Positions 36,827 to 48,270 of a DNA stretch of 64,000 bases are shown in pieces. Within the stretch, counting starts at the first letter, position 1. Every line of letters starts with the position of its first letter. The notes beneath the pieces are model-generated. The model searched no databases. It saw nothing but the letters and a program-made list of their open reading frames with translations, and had not been told where the DNA came from. The position numbers and the translations under genes were made by a program. The stretch is from Orbilia blumenaviensis (taxonomy: Eukaryota > Ascomycota > Orbiliomycetes > Orbiliales > Orbiliaceae), in contig JAVHNS010000011.1 of NCBI GenBank assembly GCA_036872755.1, positions 1,550,001 to 1,614,000 on the forward strand, given 5' to 3'.

Positions 36827-37933
36827 GTCGTTTTCGGCCCTACTAATAAGAAGAGGGAAGTGTATTTCTAGTATATATTAAAGAAGGAATTGGAGACGAA
36901 GTATAGTACTATGGTATAGGTACGATGGCAAGGATAATCAGAGCGATATTAATGGCTAACTTAGGTATGCAGCAAATCTCCAGCGCAAGCCCGTATTCGA
37001 GCAACCAGAAATTAATAAAAAAAAATCCGTTGGAAAATAGCGAAATTTTATATACTTTCGCTTGCGAAGGAAACAAACAAAAGGAGAGACACAATCAATG
37101 CATAGGGGGAGAATAAAAACCAAAGAGGCTCTCAAAGCTTGTGAAGCTTAAACCTAACGTGTCGAACCGGGGCCAAGGTTTTGCCGGTGTATCGGCGGGT
37201 GCGCAGTCCAGCCCAGCTGTGGGAGCCAAGTGCATTCATAATCACAGTAGCATAAGGACCATATGTGGTGGGTCCAGATCTCAATACCATCTGCTGGTTG
37301 ATTTCGTAATGCATGGGTTTCGAGTCATTCAAAGTCTATCGGTAGGTGGGAAGGAAGCGAAAGAGCTCTACACGGCCCAATGCACGGCCCAGCGCCTGAC
37401 TAAGGTAGTTGTTTGTTACCTAATACTGCTGGGAGATATTCCGATGGGTTCGGCACCGAGGAAAATAGCGTGTAGCCCGCGGGCTCGGGCCCGACCGTGA
37501 GCACGCGATTTTTATTATATGAAACCGTCAGTAAAAGCCTATCTTTGCACCCTCGAGCTACATAGCAATTGCCCTCAGGACCTTCTTCGAGCTTCGTATG
37601 CAATCAAGACACCCATATCCACACAGTTCAATGGCGCCTCAGCTCCCTATAATACAAAAGTTTAATATTCGAAAAATCGTCGCTGATGCAGCCTGCTTAC
37701 TCTCACTACTACCACCTGCGGACTTGCGCAATAGCTTCGGTCAATTCAACCTCGTGGCAACGTTTACACAGACTCGTCGAGTAATGACGCCTGCAGCTTG
37801 ATATAGAGATGTAAAATGTCAGCAACCTGCATGATCAGTATTCCCCGGTCAAGAGTGCATTGATGTGAGGCTAAATCTTCCCCTCAAAAGTTAAAATATC
37901 GTATGCTCATGATAAGGCCCTCCTCGTCGGGCC
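36827..37933. other. Intergenic spacer with MFS promoter
   Basis: No supported gene. Both neighbours are on the minus strand, so this holds the MFS promoter and the 3' region of the F-box gene. Confidence 0.55.
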
Positions 37934-39886
37934 TTACAACCTCAGAAACGGGCCCGAATTATCGCCCTGTAGCAGCTGCCACTCCCTTCCACCCTCTGTC
38001 AGCTGGATAATCTTGATCCCCCTATCCCCTGCGAACTTGGTGAGATCACCGGAGACCCTATCAATGCCGTTCATGATGACCTCTTCGAGGGTTTCACGGC
38101 TCTTGCCGTTCGATATCAGTTGGTATACTCCAGACCCGTTCACGGATGTTGAGGAGAAGTTCAGCCTCTTTAGGCAAGGTAGACTATACAGCGCCGACAT
38201 AGACCTGTTGGTGTATTCGTAATCACCTTCGACGGAGAGTTCTTCCAGTCCCTCAAGTGATTGATGTCCCAGGTAGTTCTCCCGTATGTCTTCGAACCTA
38301 ATATTATTCGCCCAACCGATTCGGAGCCGCGTCAGTTGGTTCTCGTATGGCGGGACGAGATCGAGCAGCGACTCTTTCGGTAGATTCGACTTGGTCACAT
38401 TGAGCATCTTCAAGCTTGGCAGCGTCTCTTGATTTTCTGCTGTATTCAGATCTGTCCGTGCGAATATTGTACCCGCCACATCCAGGACAACCAGTGACGG
38501 CGGGTAATGGATGCCTTGTGATAGAATATTCGAGTTTCGGCAGACAAATGTCTCCAAATTTTCCAGTGGCCTTAAGTCCAGCCTTGCCATGCTGCACTGT
38601 ATCCTGTTTAGTTGAAATTCCTGCAGGTTTGGTAGCAACTCCACAAGGCTCTCCTATATTACCTCAGAATATCAGTGGACAGCTGCTCCGTTATTGCGTA
38701 GTACTTGACCACGACATCTCTCAAGACAGAACCTACCAAATCCACCGCCCTCCGGATCGATGCAGATTCTAGATCCGCGAAATTCACCAGCAGCCGTTTC
38801 AAAGTCGTACATGCTTCCCTCTTTGCAAACGTCAGCGCCTGCGCCCTCTTAGTCGGCCCCAGATTTAGACACTCTAGATGCTCCAATGGCACCTCATGGT
38901 TAATCATCCCTTCGAGCGTTGTAAACGGAATTTGGCAATTCAATATCAAAATCTTCAGGCTTTTTGTCAACTGCATTGCCCTCGTCAACGAGCTCCCCAT
39001 AAATCCATCCATAACCTTCATATACTCTAAATCTTTACAAATGCTGACCATATCAATCAACGTCGTATCATTGTAGTTGTGTATTCTGTTCAAAATTGCT
39101 TTCGTAAGTGTGTACTTGGACTTGCTTATGCAGCTCTTGAGCGCGGCTTTGCTGATAGGCTTTCGCGCGCGTGAAAAATCCAACGTGGTCCAGAATCGAG
39201 AATTGCTCGATATTACCCTTTGCCAGGTCTTTGATACTCTTTGCATTGCGACGATGTTTTGGAAGGGGATATAGCCGAGGACCATTTCCAGAAGTTCAAG
39301 AGGAAGGACTTGCATCGGATCGTAGATTTTCTTTGCAGCAGCCTTCATCGCCCTATTCTGCTTCTCCACTGCTTTTTCGAGAATTTCTTTCAGCCGGGGA
39401 AGCTGTGGGTCGGATGGTTCTGCGTGCTTGATACCAAGTTTGTATATTTCGATGGCGAGATCGGCTTTGTCGAGGCGGTGGAGGACTTTGCCCGCCCGAA
39501 GGTAACCCTGCGTTTTGATGACATATCTTAGCTTCCGTTAACAGATGCTGGTTGCTTCATGCTGTCCTAGGATATACCTTCGGATTTGCTTTCTCATGTC
39601 CCATCATGGTCTTTGCGTCCTTCAGTGCTAACTTCAGCTTCTCTGTCTTATCATAAAGCGCTGCCCGTGTATCCAGAAGTCCAATCAGTATCGGTGGCCG
39701 CATATCGATGGCCTGTAGCACATAGATTGTTAGAGAGCATGTTTATAATAATCCCATTGGAGGGTTCAGTACCTCTGTCAATTTCTCAATTGCAACGCCA
39801 TAATTTCCCTTCCGGATAGCTGCCGTAGCTTCCGTTTGGAGCTTTTCAGCTGCAGCGAGCTGTACATTGGATGATTCGAATCGCAT
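37934..39886 (-). CDS. TPR/F-box/LRR protein, Pof3/Dia2-type SCF subunit
   Basis: Exons 39886-39773, 39712-39578, 39507-38737 and 38653-37934 give 579 residues, very close to fission-yeast Pof3 (577). Residues 1-150 are TPR helices (AAIRKGNYGVAIEKLTEAID, YLRAGKVLHRLDKADLAIEI). Residues about 170-215 are an F-box (MQVLPLELLEMVLGYIPFQN). The rest is leucine-rich repeats (LEHLECLNLG, LPSLKMLNVT, LEGLEELSVEG, LPCLKRLNFSS). Pof3 and Dia2 are substrate receptors of SCF ubiquitin ligases that protect replicating DNA and telomeres. The 83-base third intron (GTAGGT to TATAG) has length 2 modulo 3, exactly what is needed to connect the two large open frames. Confidence 0.88.
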
Positions 39887-41291
39887 GGGGGAAAGGGTGG
39901 TGTTAAGTCGATTGTCTTTGCTGTGTCTGGCCTGCCCAGTTTGTGGTACAAGGGAGGTAGGTATTGTTCTAACTCGTCATGTCCTTCCGTGGTGTTAGGA
40001 GTTAGGTTTGAACCTTTGGGACGAAATTTGGCTTATGTTCAGTTGAGGTACGTCAGGAAGCTAGAAGACGTGACGGATTGCCCATCGCGCGACAGTTCCA
40101 AAATACCACAACCAGTTCTACTTTGCCTTGGCGCAGCAATCAAGCTCGGCATATACCCAGGATGTAGATATCATAACATAGATACTTACCTAGTATATCC
40201 AGCTCAGAACCCAGCGCATGTTCATTCGAAAACCTTCCTTGCTCTCTAGGATAACACCGGTACATTTTGATATTTTATTTTATTTTATTTTATATTTATC
40301 TTCTGTATTCTATATTTTATTTTTATTTTTATTTTTATTTTTATAGAAAGGTGCTGAATAGTCTTGGTCCCAGTCAGCCACAGCCGTCTACAATACTTTA
40401 TCACTGAGACACAAATGAATCATCTCGAAGGTAGTCAATAACGACCTACTTGATATGCTAAGTAACTTAAGTTCAGTTGGTTCAGCTATTTAGTAACTTA
40501 AAGCAAATTCCCAGTTCGCCAGCTTATAGAAGAGAAAGATCTCAACAAACGCCCTAAAAAAAAAAACGATTTTGTCGAATAACTGGGATGAAGGAGGCTG
40601 GCTAGGTACATAGGGATACGAAAATAGGCGGCAAATAAGTCAGAGGGTTCGTGAAAATGTATTAATCGTGGTGTGATTGTAACATCCGCGCCTCCTAGCC
40701 CTAAAAATGGAAAAGAAAGGAAAGAAAAGTTCGTCTGAGAAAGAAACATATCAAGAAAGATGATTATAAGACCACAATAGCATGGCGGCATTTTGCCGGT
40801 ATGTGGCTATAAGTGTATATGTATATGTAAGATAGGTAGAATGGGGTTATATGTGATGACCCCGTCATGGTGTAGAAGCGTTATTAGTGTTGCCTTGAAT
40901 GCAAAATAAATTATAGCACCGTCGTAAAGGCATAAAGGCACAACATAAAAAATATAGGGAACGAAGGGAACAGAAGCAAAGCAGAAGAGAAGGTCGTAGG
41001 GGAATAGGAACGGATGTCCAAGAAAGTACAATATTGGCGGGCCATGGCGTTAGGTATGGGTAGATATCCACTCGCGAGTTACTGAGAAACAAATACAGCA
41101 ACTAAAAGAACTTAGGGGAGAGGGAAACAAGAAACTCCGGGTGCAGTGAGGGCAAAAACCGATACATTAAACCATAAGCGTAGCTTGGTAGGAACTTGAA
41201 GCCTTGAGAAAATATCATCATCGTCATCATGCATTGGCAAGAGTTAAGATGCGGTGTGAAGAGAAAATTAAGAAAGAAAAATGCGGAACTT
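39887..41291. other. Intergenic spacer
   Basis: No supported gene. It contains the F-box gene promoter and an AT-rich (ATTTT)n repeat. Confidence 0.5.
40271..40344. repeat. (ATTTT)n minisatellite
   Basis: About 74 bases of imperfect ATTTT/TTTTA pentamers, interrupted once near 40300. Confidence 0.8.
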
Positions 41292-44040
41292 TTACTGAGA
41301 ATAGACGCCCAGATACGGACGTCCGTCAGCTTCCATTCGATCAGCAACATTGGCATCATTGGTAGCAGACATCTGGTTCAGCTTGTCTACCCCAAGTATT
41401 TCGGTTGGTGGAACAGGGTTCTGGATGGCGCCCGGTAATCCAGCTGGTGCTGTGGCACCGTCGGCACTCTCAGCGCCTTCAGGCTTCTCGGAGTGTACAG
41501 GGTACGCATTGGGACTACATCACCATAATTATTCCAGCAGTTAGCTTTTCATGTCTAGATAAAGGTAAAAAGGAAGGGGGCTGTGGTCGGCTACGTGGTG
41601 TTTCGAGTTCAACGGTGTGTAGACATAGATATACAGCAAATCGCGCAGTTTATCACAAAGCCCTTGATATGGATCCAGTGGGGTTTAAGAAAGAAATACG
41701 GCTAAATCGTAAAAATAGATATAGAGAGCGAAGAAGTTTCCATTCTGATATACCTTTTCATGTAACAGGTGGATATCTTTGATATATGCCATGATTGGGA
41801 AAAGAAAGGGAAGGTTATATGAAAAGTTTGATATAGAAAGATAGGACACACAAAAGTAAAGAAAGGCAATAGAAATCCCGGAAAAACTAGCAAAGGGGCA
41901 AAATTGTAACAGAGGAAACAGTATCATAAGCACCCATTATTTTTGTAGAGCACCCCGTTTATAAAAACGAATCAGACAAGAAGCGGTCATCTTTAGTGTG
42001 GAAACTGCATGCAACGACCACCCAATCCAAGAGCCCAGTAACGGAAAAGCAGAAAGCTTTTGGTTGCAGAGACGAAATAACAGAAAGAGACTCGAACCAC
42101 CAGTGGATATTAGGAGTGTATCAGCAAGCAGCGTCCTGTCTGCGGGTTCTCTTTCAAAGAAAGAACTGAGATGTCCATGTAAACAGTAAGTGACTTTTGG
42201 GAACTTGTTCCCGGTTGCATCATAATCGAAGGATTTCATAATCGACCCGTTAAAAAAAAAAAGTGAAAAAGTGAATTTTGTGGTGCCATAACATTTGAAC
42301 TCCGTTGGTTTTCCGTAAAACAGTGCGCAAGGAAAGGAGCAAAGCAACATCCACAACGAAGAAAGAATAAAATGAGGGGGGAAACGAGAAAGAATCCATC
42401 AGGGCACAAGGGAAGAAGGATAAAAGCGCGAAGTGATAACAAAGGAGATACGACAGAAGGAAAGAGAAGAAAAACAAAACAAAACAACACCGTGAACGCA
42501 GAAAACGAATTTAGAAACCCACGTAGCCTGTAGTTGGGATGTTTTTGTTAACTAGACGAGTTGGAGAGGGTGTTTACTTGAGTGGAGCGTATGGTCCGAA
42601 TGGGTGCTGTGGAGCCATTCCCATGGATGGGTAGACAGGTGGTGGTGGGGCTGGACGATATGGGGTGCCGGCGGGTCCGGAGTTGTTTTGGCTGCGGCCC
42701 CAGGAGAGTCTGACACGAGAGTTGCCGATTGGGTATCCCTGCATTTGATTGATGGCCATTTCCGCCGCATGTCGCTGAACGAACTGAACGAAGCCGCATC
42801 CCTTGCCTGGTGGAATCTTGACGTAGGTGATCTCGCCGAATCCCTGGAAGAATGAGCGGAGCTCATCCTCGGTGACGTAACCGGAAAGTCCACCGACGAA
42901 GACAGTAGTGTTGTTGGGATCTGTGAATTGGTTCATTGGCTGAGGAGCGCCGTAGTACCCCATGGTTGGGGCACCCATGGTGTACATTCCCATTTGGGGA
43001 GCCATACCTCCCATGCCCTGCTGCATCATGCCCTGATTTCCACCCTTGTTCTTCGGGGTCGCGGTCGAGATACGCATAGGTCGGTTTCCGCAGTAGACGC
43101 CTTGCATCTCAGTGAGAGCACGCTGCTGGTCCATCTCGTCGGCGAATCGGACGAATCCATAACCGCGGGACATACCGCTGATAGGATCGGTCATAATCTT
43201 AGCGGATTTGCAAGATTGGAATCGGCCCTGGAAGAGAGAAACGAGAACAAACTCGTTAACCTCTGGGCCGAGATCGCCGACGAAGATTGAGTATTCGGGA
43301 CCACGGTCATCTCTACTTATCAATTTGTTAGATTCTACTGGGGAATAAAACGAGGGGGAGGGAAGGGGTGGATAAATGAAATATGAAGATACGAGAGAAG
43401 ATGGCGAAAGTGAAGATGTGATGGAAGGGTGGTGGGAGAAGATAGGGGACCTACCTCCTGTCAGCGAGGCCGCCGCCGGAAGCCCAGTTGAGCTTGAATG
43501 GGCGGTTGCTGTTGGGAATCTGAGATCCGTTCAAAGCCAAAGCCTTAGCAGCAGCCTGTGGGCTGGTGAAATCAACAAAACAATAACCGGCGCTACTATT
43601 TAAGATTGGTTAGATCGGAGGCTGCTAATCATGCTTGGTGTCGAATATATATGGTGATCTCACCCGTTGAACTTATCGCGGATCATTTTGACATTAACTT
43701 GTTCACCGAGGCTGTACCAGACACTTCGGATGAAGTTCTCATCAATCCATGGCTCAAGTTCACCCATCCTATATATCAACAACGGAGCAGGGTAGGCGTT
43801 AATTTAGCATGCGATCCCGAAACAAAAAGCTTATTTGGGTATTAGCGATAATACGCACCAGAGGGTGGTCTTGGCGTCATTGCCGTTGGCGCCGTTGGCG
43901 GATCCGTTGCCGTTGAATGGAGCCGGGGACTGGCTTTGAGGCTGTCCGGGGTTGGCAGCTGGATTTTGGCCCTGTTGGTTGGTGCCTCCTGGGGAGGTGG
44001 AGCCTCCTTGTTGGTCGTATCCTGGATATTGGAAAGACAT
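41292..44040 (-). CDS. Triple-RRM RNA-binding protein, Csx1/Nam8/TIA-like
   Basis: Exons 44040-43859, 43768-43664, 43592-43455 and 43312-42578 encode three RRMs: TTLWMGELEPWIDENFIRSV with AGYCFVDF; YSIFVGDLGPEVNEFVLVSL with GYGFVRF; and TVFVGGLSGYVTEDELRSFF with GCGFVQF. Gln/Pro-rich flanks surround them. Relatives (fission-yeast Csx1, yeast Nam8/Ngr1) control mRNA stability or splicing. Reading on past GPYAPLK hits a stop at 42574 (387 residues). Alternatively, a GTAAAC donor at 42577 joins an exon at 41514-41292 (NPNAYPVHSEKPEG to EILGVDKLNQMSATND and YLGVYSQ), giving 460 residues in a consistent phase. I favour the longer form because that exon is clearly protein-like, though the intron would be 1,063 bases. 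The extended 5' region is low complexity. Confidence 0.88.
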
Positions 44041-44234
44041 GATGGCGATTGCTGAAAGGCTACTTTTCTACGAAAACGAAAAGAGTGGAAGAGTAAACCG
44101 TGGGCGAAAGTCCGTTTTTAGAACGTTGCAGAAGAGTATGACTATATGTGTGCGAAAGCAAGGAGGGAGAAAAAGGTAAAAGTATTAGGATCTGCATATA
44201 TCTCAGAAAATTTACTTCTTTGTGGGAGGCAGGC

Positions 44235-44235
<1 letters not shown>

Positions 44236-44268
<33 letters not shown>
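44236..44268. repeat. Poly-A tract (33 A)
   Basis: Uninterrupted A run 196-228 bases upstream of the Csx1-like start codon. On the sense strand of that gene it is poly-T. Confidence 0.95.
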
Positions 44269-44270
<2 letters not shown>

Positions 44271-44402
44271 TGCTTTTTATTTTTTATTTTTATCTTTCTC
44301 TCACTCTATCATTGCCAGCTGGGCGAATAGAAGGGACCCGCAAGGGAGACACGGAAAGAAAGAGGGAAAGAGGGGAGGGGAGGGAAGAGGTGAAGGAAAG
44401 AT

Positions 44403-44428
44403 AAAAAAAAAAAAAAAAAAAAAAAAAA
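44403..44428. repeat. Poly-A tract (26 A)
   Basis: A second uninterrupted A run, in the same orientation as the previous one. Confidence 0.95.
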
Positions 44429-45073
44429 CGGGGGATGGTCGGAGGGAGAGTGAAGCAACGTAAGGTAAATTTGGGACAGAATAGCAGCGGGATTCGGCGG
44501 AACTCACAGTTTTGATACTGGAAAACGGAAAGAGATAGGAATCCGAAGAACAGCAAGATAACTCCGTGTAAATGATGTCGAGAGAAGAGAGAATTTTTGA
44601 TTGCAGATGAAATTCAATCCCAAGGATTCGACGCCAAGTTGCAGCAGAAACAACAAGAGACGGAAGGATGAACTTTTGTCTATTATCGGGGTTCCTACGG
44701 CGGACTGACGACGATGACGAAAAAGCTGACGATGGTTAGAAACCGAAAAGCCGATCGGAAGAAAGACGTGCGAACAGAAATGCGACGAACGATGAACGAC
44801 GAAGCAAGAAAGCAGAACGGAAGCAAAGAAGGAGACGAAGCGTGAGTGGTTGACGGGAGAGTCTATTAAGAGTCGGTGGCGGGGAAGAAGGGAAGAGGGA
44901 GAAGGTGGGATGTGGGCGGATGGGAATTTAAAGGTGGGCAGTTCTTTTTTTTTTTTTTCCTCTTAGTTTTTTTTTTGGGCTGGTGTTGCTGGCTGGCTGG
45001 CTGGCTGGTGGGAGGGAGCGAGCAAGCAAGCGATAAGCCCGCGGCGGGCGAGGGAAGGGCATGGAAGGAAGGG

Positions 45074-45103
<30 letters not shown>
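45074..45103. repeat. Poly-A tract (30 A)
   Basis: A third long A run. Together with 45137-45156 it forms an A30/T20 pair separated by about 33 bases, which could fold or extrude. Confidence 0.95.
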
Positions 45104-45107
<4 letters not shown>

Positions 45108-45136
45108 CTGTCTAGGTAGTAGCACGATTATCTGCC

Positions 45137-45156
45137 TTTTTTTTTTTTTTTTTTTT
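45137..45156. repeat. Poly-T tract (20 T)
   Basis: T run facing the poly-A run just upstream. Confidence 0.95.
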
Positions 45157-45951
45157 CTTTACCCGAAAATACATGTGCAATGCAGCGGCGGCATATAAAG
45201 AACGAGACAAATGCCCTTTCCCGTCCACGCAGGACACACCAAAGAAGATGTGTTTCAAAGAATGCAGTAACCAACAATGAGGTTAGGAAGAATACCATAA
45301 AGGAATGGAGACAGAAGGCATTGCAGGGAGGGTATGGCACAGAATCAGATAGCAGGGCCTGAACGGATTAGATGGGATGAGATGGAATTGGGATCGGAAT
45401 CAGGATTGATGGTATATTTGGAGGAAAATGAGAAGGAAAAGGAAAGGAAGGTAAAATGAATGAGGGAAAGAGGGGTACGTACGGTGGCAGACAGACAGCA
45501 AGCAACAGCGATGAGGCTGATGATGAAGTGGGGGAGATGTGGTGATGGCGATGAGAAGGGAAATGATAAAAAACGGAACCCGGAGAGATATGAAGATGAT
45601 GGGAAGAGATGAGAGGCTCAACTAACAGCAGTTAACGTCAAACCGGACGAGAGGAATAGTAGTAATAGAAAGTCGTATGTAAGCACCCAGAAGGAAGGAA
45701 TAAACTGGAAGAAGGAAAAAAGAGGAAAAAAAGGAATCAATTCGTGATGCTACCGAGTCAAAGAAAAAAAAAACACAGCAGTAGGACGTCGAAGCGAATC
45801 CGTCTTTTGTTCTTACTTGGAAATAAGCAGGAGAGGGAAAGGGAAGAGGAAGAGGGAAGGGTAGTTAGAAGAGCGGGAAAACAGGATAAAAGAGGGAGAA
45901 AGACAGGCACTCCCGTCAGTCGGTCGCTCATTCACTCACTCACTCAGGGCA

Positions 45952-45994
45952 GTCAAGTCAAGTCAAGTCAAGTCAAGTCAAGTCAAATCAAGTC
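45952..45994. repeat. (GTCAA)n microsatellite
   Basis: About eight tandem GTCAA pentamers with one GTCAA-to-ATCAA change. Confidence 0.9.
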
Positions 45995-45996
45995 AG

Positions 45997-46036
45997 GTCT
46001 GTCGGTCTGTCTGTCTGTCTGTCGGTCGGTCGGTCT
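45997..46036. repeat. (GTCT/GTCG)n microsatellite
   Basis: Tandem GTCT and GTCG tetramers immediately after the GTCAA array, followed by a short CT repeat near 46065-46081. Confidence 0.85.
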
Positions 46037-46184
46037 CGTCTGTTCTGCAATCCATTCTGTCTGGTCTCTCTCTCTCTCTCTGCTCGTCTACTGCTGGTCG
46101 CCCTCCTCCACCACACCCAGATTACATTTACCGACTTTCTAGTAGGTACCTGCCTAGGTACATACCCAGGGTACCAATCCAAGG

Positions 46185-46202
46185 TTTTTTTTTTTTTTTT
46201 TT
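46185..46202. repeat. Poly-T tract
   Basis: An 18-base T run next to copies of the TACCTAGGTA-type palindrome. Confidence 0.9.
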
Positions 46203-48270
46203 AAATAAAAAAAGAAAGAAAGAAAGAGAGAAATCTTCTTGTAGTTTACTAATTCAGCTAACAGTATCATGTCAGTTTCTGTTGTATCAGAGGCCTGATC
46301 TACAGAAGTCTATAGTACATAGGTAGGTAGGTACTCAGCACCTCTCCCCGCAAATCTCACACAGCAGAGTACCCGTCTACTCAATATTGCAGCTTAACAT
46401 CATGACAAACCCCCCTTAGCCGGAACATTAGCATCCTTAGTTTCAATTGCCCCGGTAAACCCTTTCGCGATTTATACACCGTAGTACCTGTACACTCCCT
46501 CTACTTCTTCCTTTCTTCTTCTTCTTTTTTTTTTTTTTTTGCAGAAAGATATCCAGACTGTGCCTAGCTTCCGTCCTCAAGTAGCAGTGCTGCTTGCCTG
46601 GGTATTTTAGGTACCTAGGTATGCATCATGCAACCTCACGCAGATGTCCCAAGACTTCCCCTTGCCCATTATTCTGCCCTACCGGAAGGACTTGTTCTTC
46701 TCGTCAACCCTTCCTATACCCATCGCCTGCCCTTCACCCTTCCATTTCGTCTTGATCTTAAACCCCATGTTTAGAAAGTAACAAAAAAGAAGGACTTATC
46801 GATAGGCGTCATAGCGGGGGTTATATTTTTGGGAAATTATTAAGCCCTATGGGCACCACACCTGGAACCCCTAAAAAAGCACTAGTGGAATTGAAAAAAA
46901 GGTTTTTTTTTTTGTCTTTGGAAAAAAAATAAAAAAAAATAATCCACTTTTATCAATGACAACCAACGAGCTCAACTTTCGCTAGCGTGTTCTCTTTATA
47001 TGTTAGCTACCGTTAGCCAAGGTACCTAACTATCAACTGCTCCGCTTGTTAGCTTACAGCGGTGGGGCTTCCCAAATAATTACCCAGATGGGGTGTGATG
47101 ACTTCACAAAGGCTGCTAATCAGCATCGGGATCTCTTGCGTGTGCAGCATGCCATGCCGGCTCCATCCTACTCAATCACAATCACAATTATCAAGCTTTT
47201 GATATTGAAACATGCCCAATGCGCATGGACGATTTTATGGATATCTTATGTATGTAGATTTAAGCCTCCGGGCTCTGTGTAAGGACCCCCCCCCCCCCAC
47301 AATGAGAGAAAATCCCTCGAATGGGAGTCCATAATCCACACACTTCTACGGAAAGGCCAGCGTAACGGAGTCCCACTGGGTGTTTTTGCGCGGGAGAGCA
47401 GGTAGAAAAGGAAAAAAACGTGGTAGCAAACTTTTAAAATAAGGTTGAGAAGTTTTTTCCCCCCCTCTTTCACATGGAAAGCGAAAAAAAAAAAAAAAAA
47501 AAAACCTGCGAACAGATGAGAGAAAAAAGAAAATACAACCTGCCAAGCGCGAAACACAGGACTGAATGAGAGAGTCAATGCATATAATTGTATATATAAT
47601 GCAATAAAATAAGGTATATCGAGATCTAGTAATAGCATGCTAGTAATGATAGATGAATAGGTATAAACAGAAGAGAATAGCCGGCGGTATGGGAATTAAG
47701 CCTGCCAGAACTCGGTCATCCCGGACAGGGAAGCTGTCAGCAAACTCGCACGTGCACACTAGGTTTCCATGTAATTCTTGGTACTCTGACAGCGTCTCAC
47801 AAAAACCACCACTCAACGGTGTACATGTGCCAGTCCCGGAAATAGTGAACAATGCCTTTGAATCCAAATGGATATGATTCCGCGACACTTTCAGAAGTAC
47901 CTGAAACCCAACCGGACACATGTCTTTTCGGGTTGAACCTAGGAAAAGCGCGAGCGCCGAAGTTTGTAAGAAATGCGGACTACATTCCTCGCGAGAAATC
48001 GCAACTTGATGTTATTGGTGAAGATCTACATGTTGGAATACCTAGGGACGTTGTAATTTCGACTTTTCTTACTATCTCCATGGTCTAGGCTACCTATACC
48101 TTCCTATTGACCGATGAAAACTTAACAAATAAGCGCTATGAGTAAGCTATTCGAATTGTTTTAGTCTAATATGCCCGTAGACGTGTGCAGCAAGCATTGT
48201 GCCTAGAAAGACAGGCCACAATGCAATGAAGAAAATTAAGAGTGTTTTATATCATTCCCAGAGAAAGGCG

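Larger units (their letters stand above)
44041..48270. other. Low-complexity gene-free interval
   Basis: This 4.2 kb stretch is dominated by purine- or pyrimidine-rich sequence, long A/T homopolymers and microsatellites. It probably includes the promoter and a long 5' leader of the Csx1-like gene. Two small plus-strand frames near 47650-48088 have no recognisable motifs and are not supported. Confidence 0.6.

Noticed and set aside
38654..38736. Possible frameshift splitting the F-box gene into two frames
   Set aside because: An 83-base intron with GTAGGT donor, CTGAT-type branch point and TATAG acceptor restores frame, so the gene is intact rather than broken.
47940..47975. Short similarity (gaaaagcgcga..gccgaag) between about 47945 and 57321
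   Set aside because: Only about 20 bases match with gaps and the flanks do not, so I treat it as coincidence.
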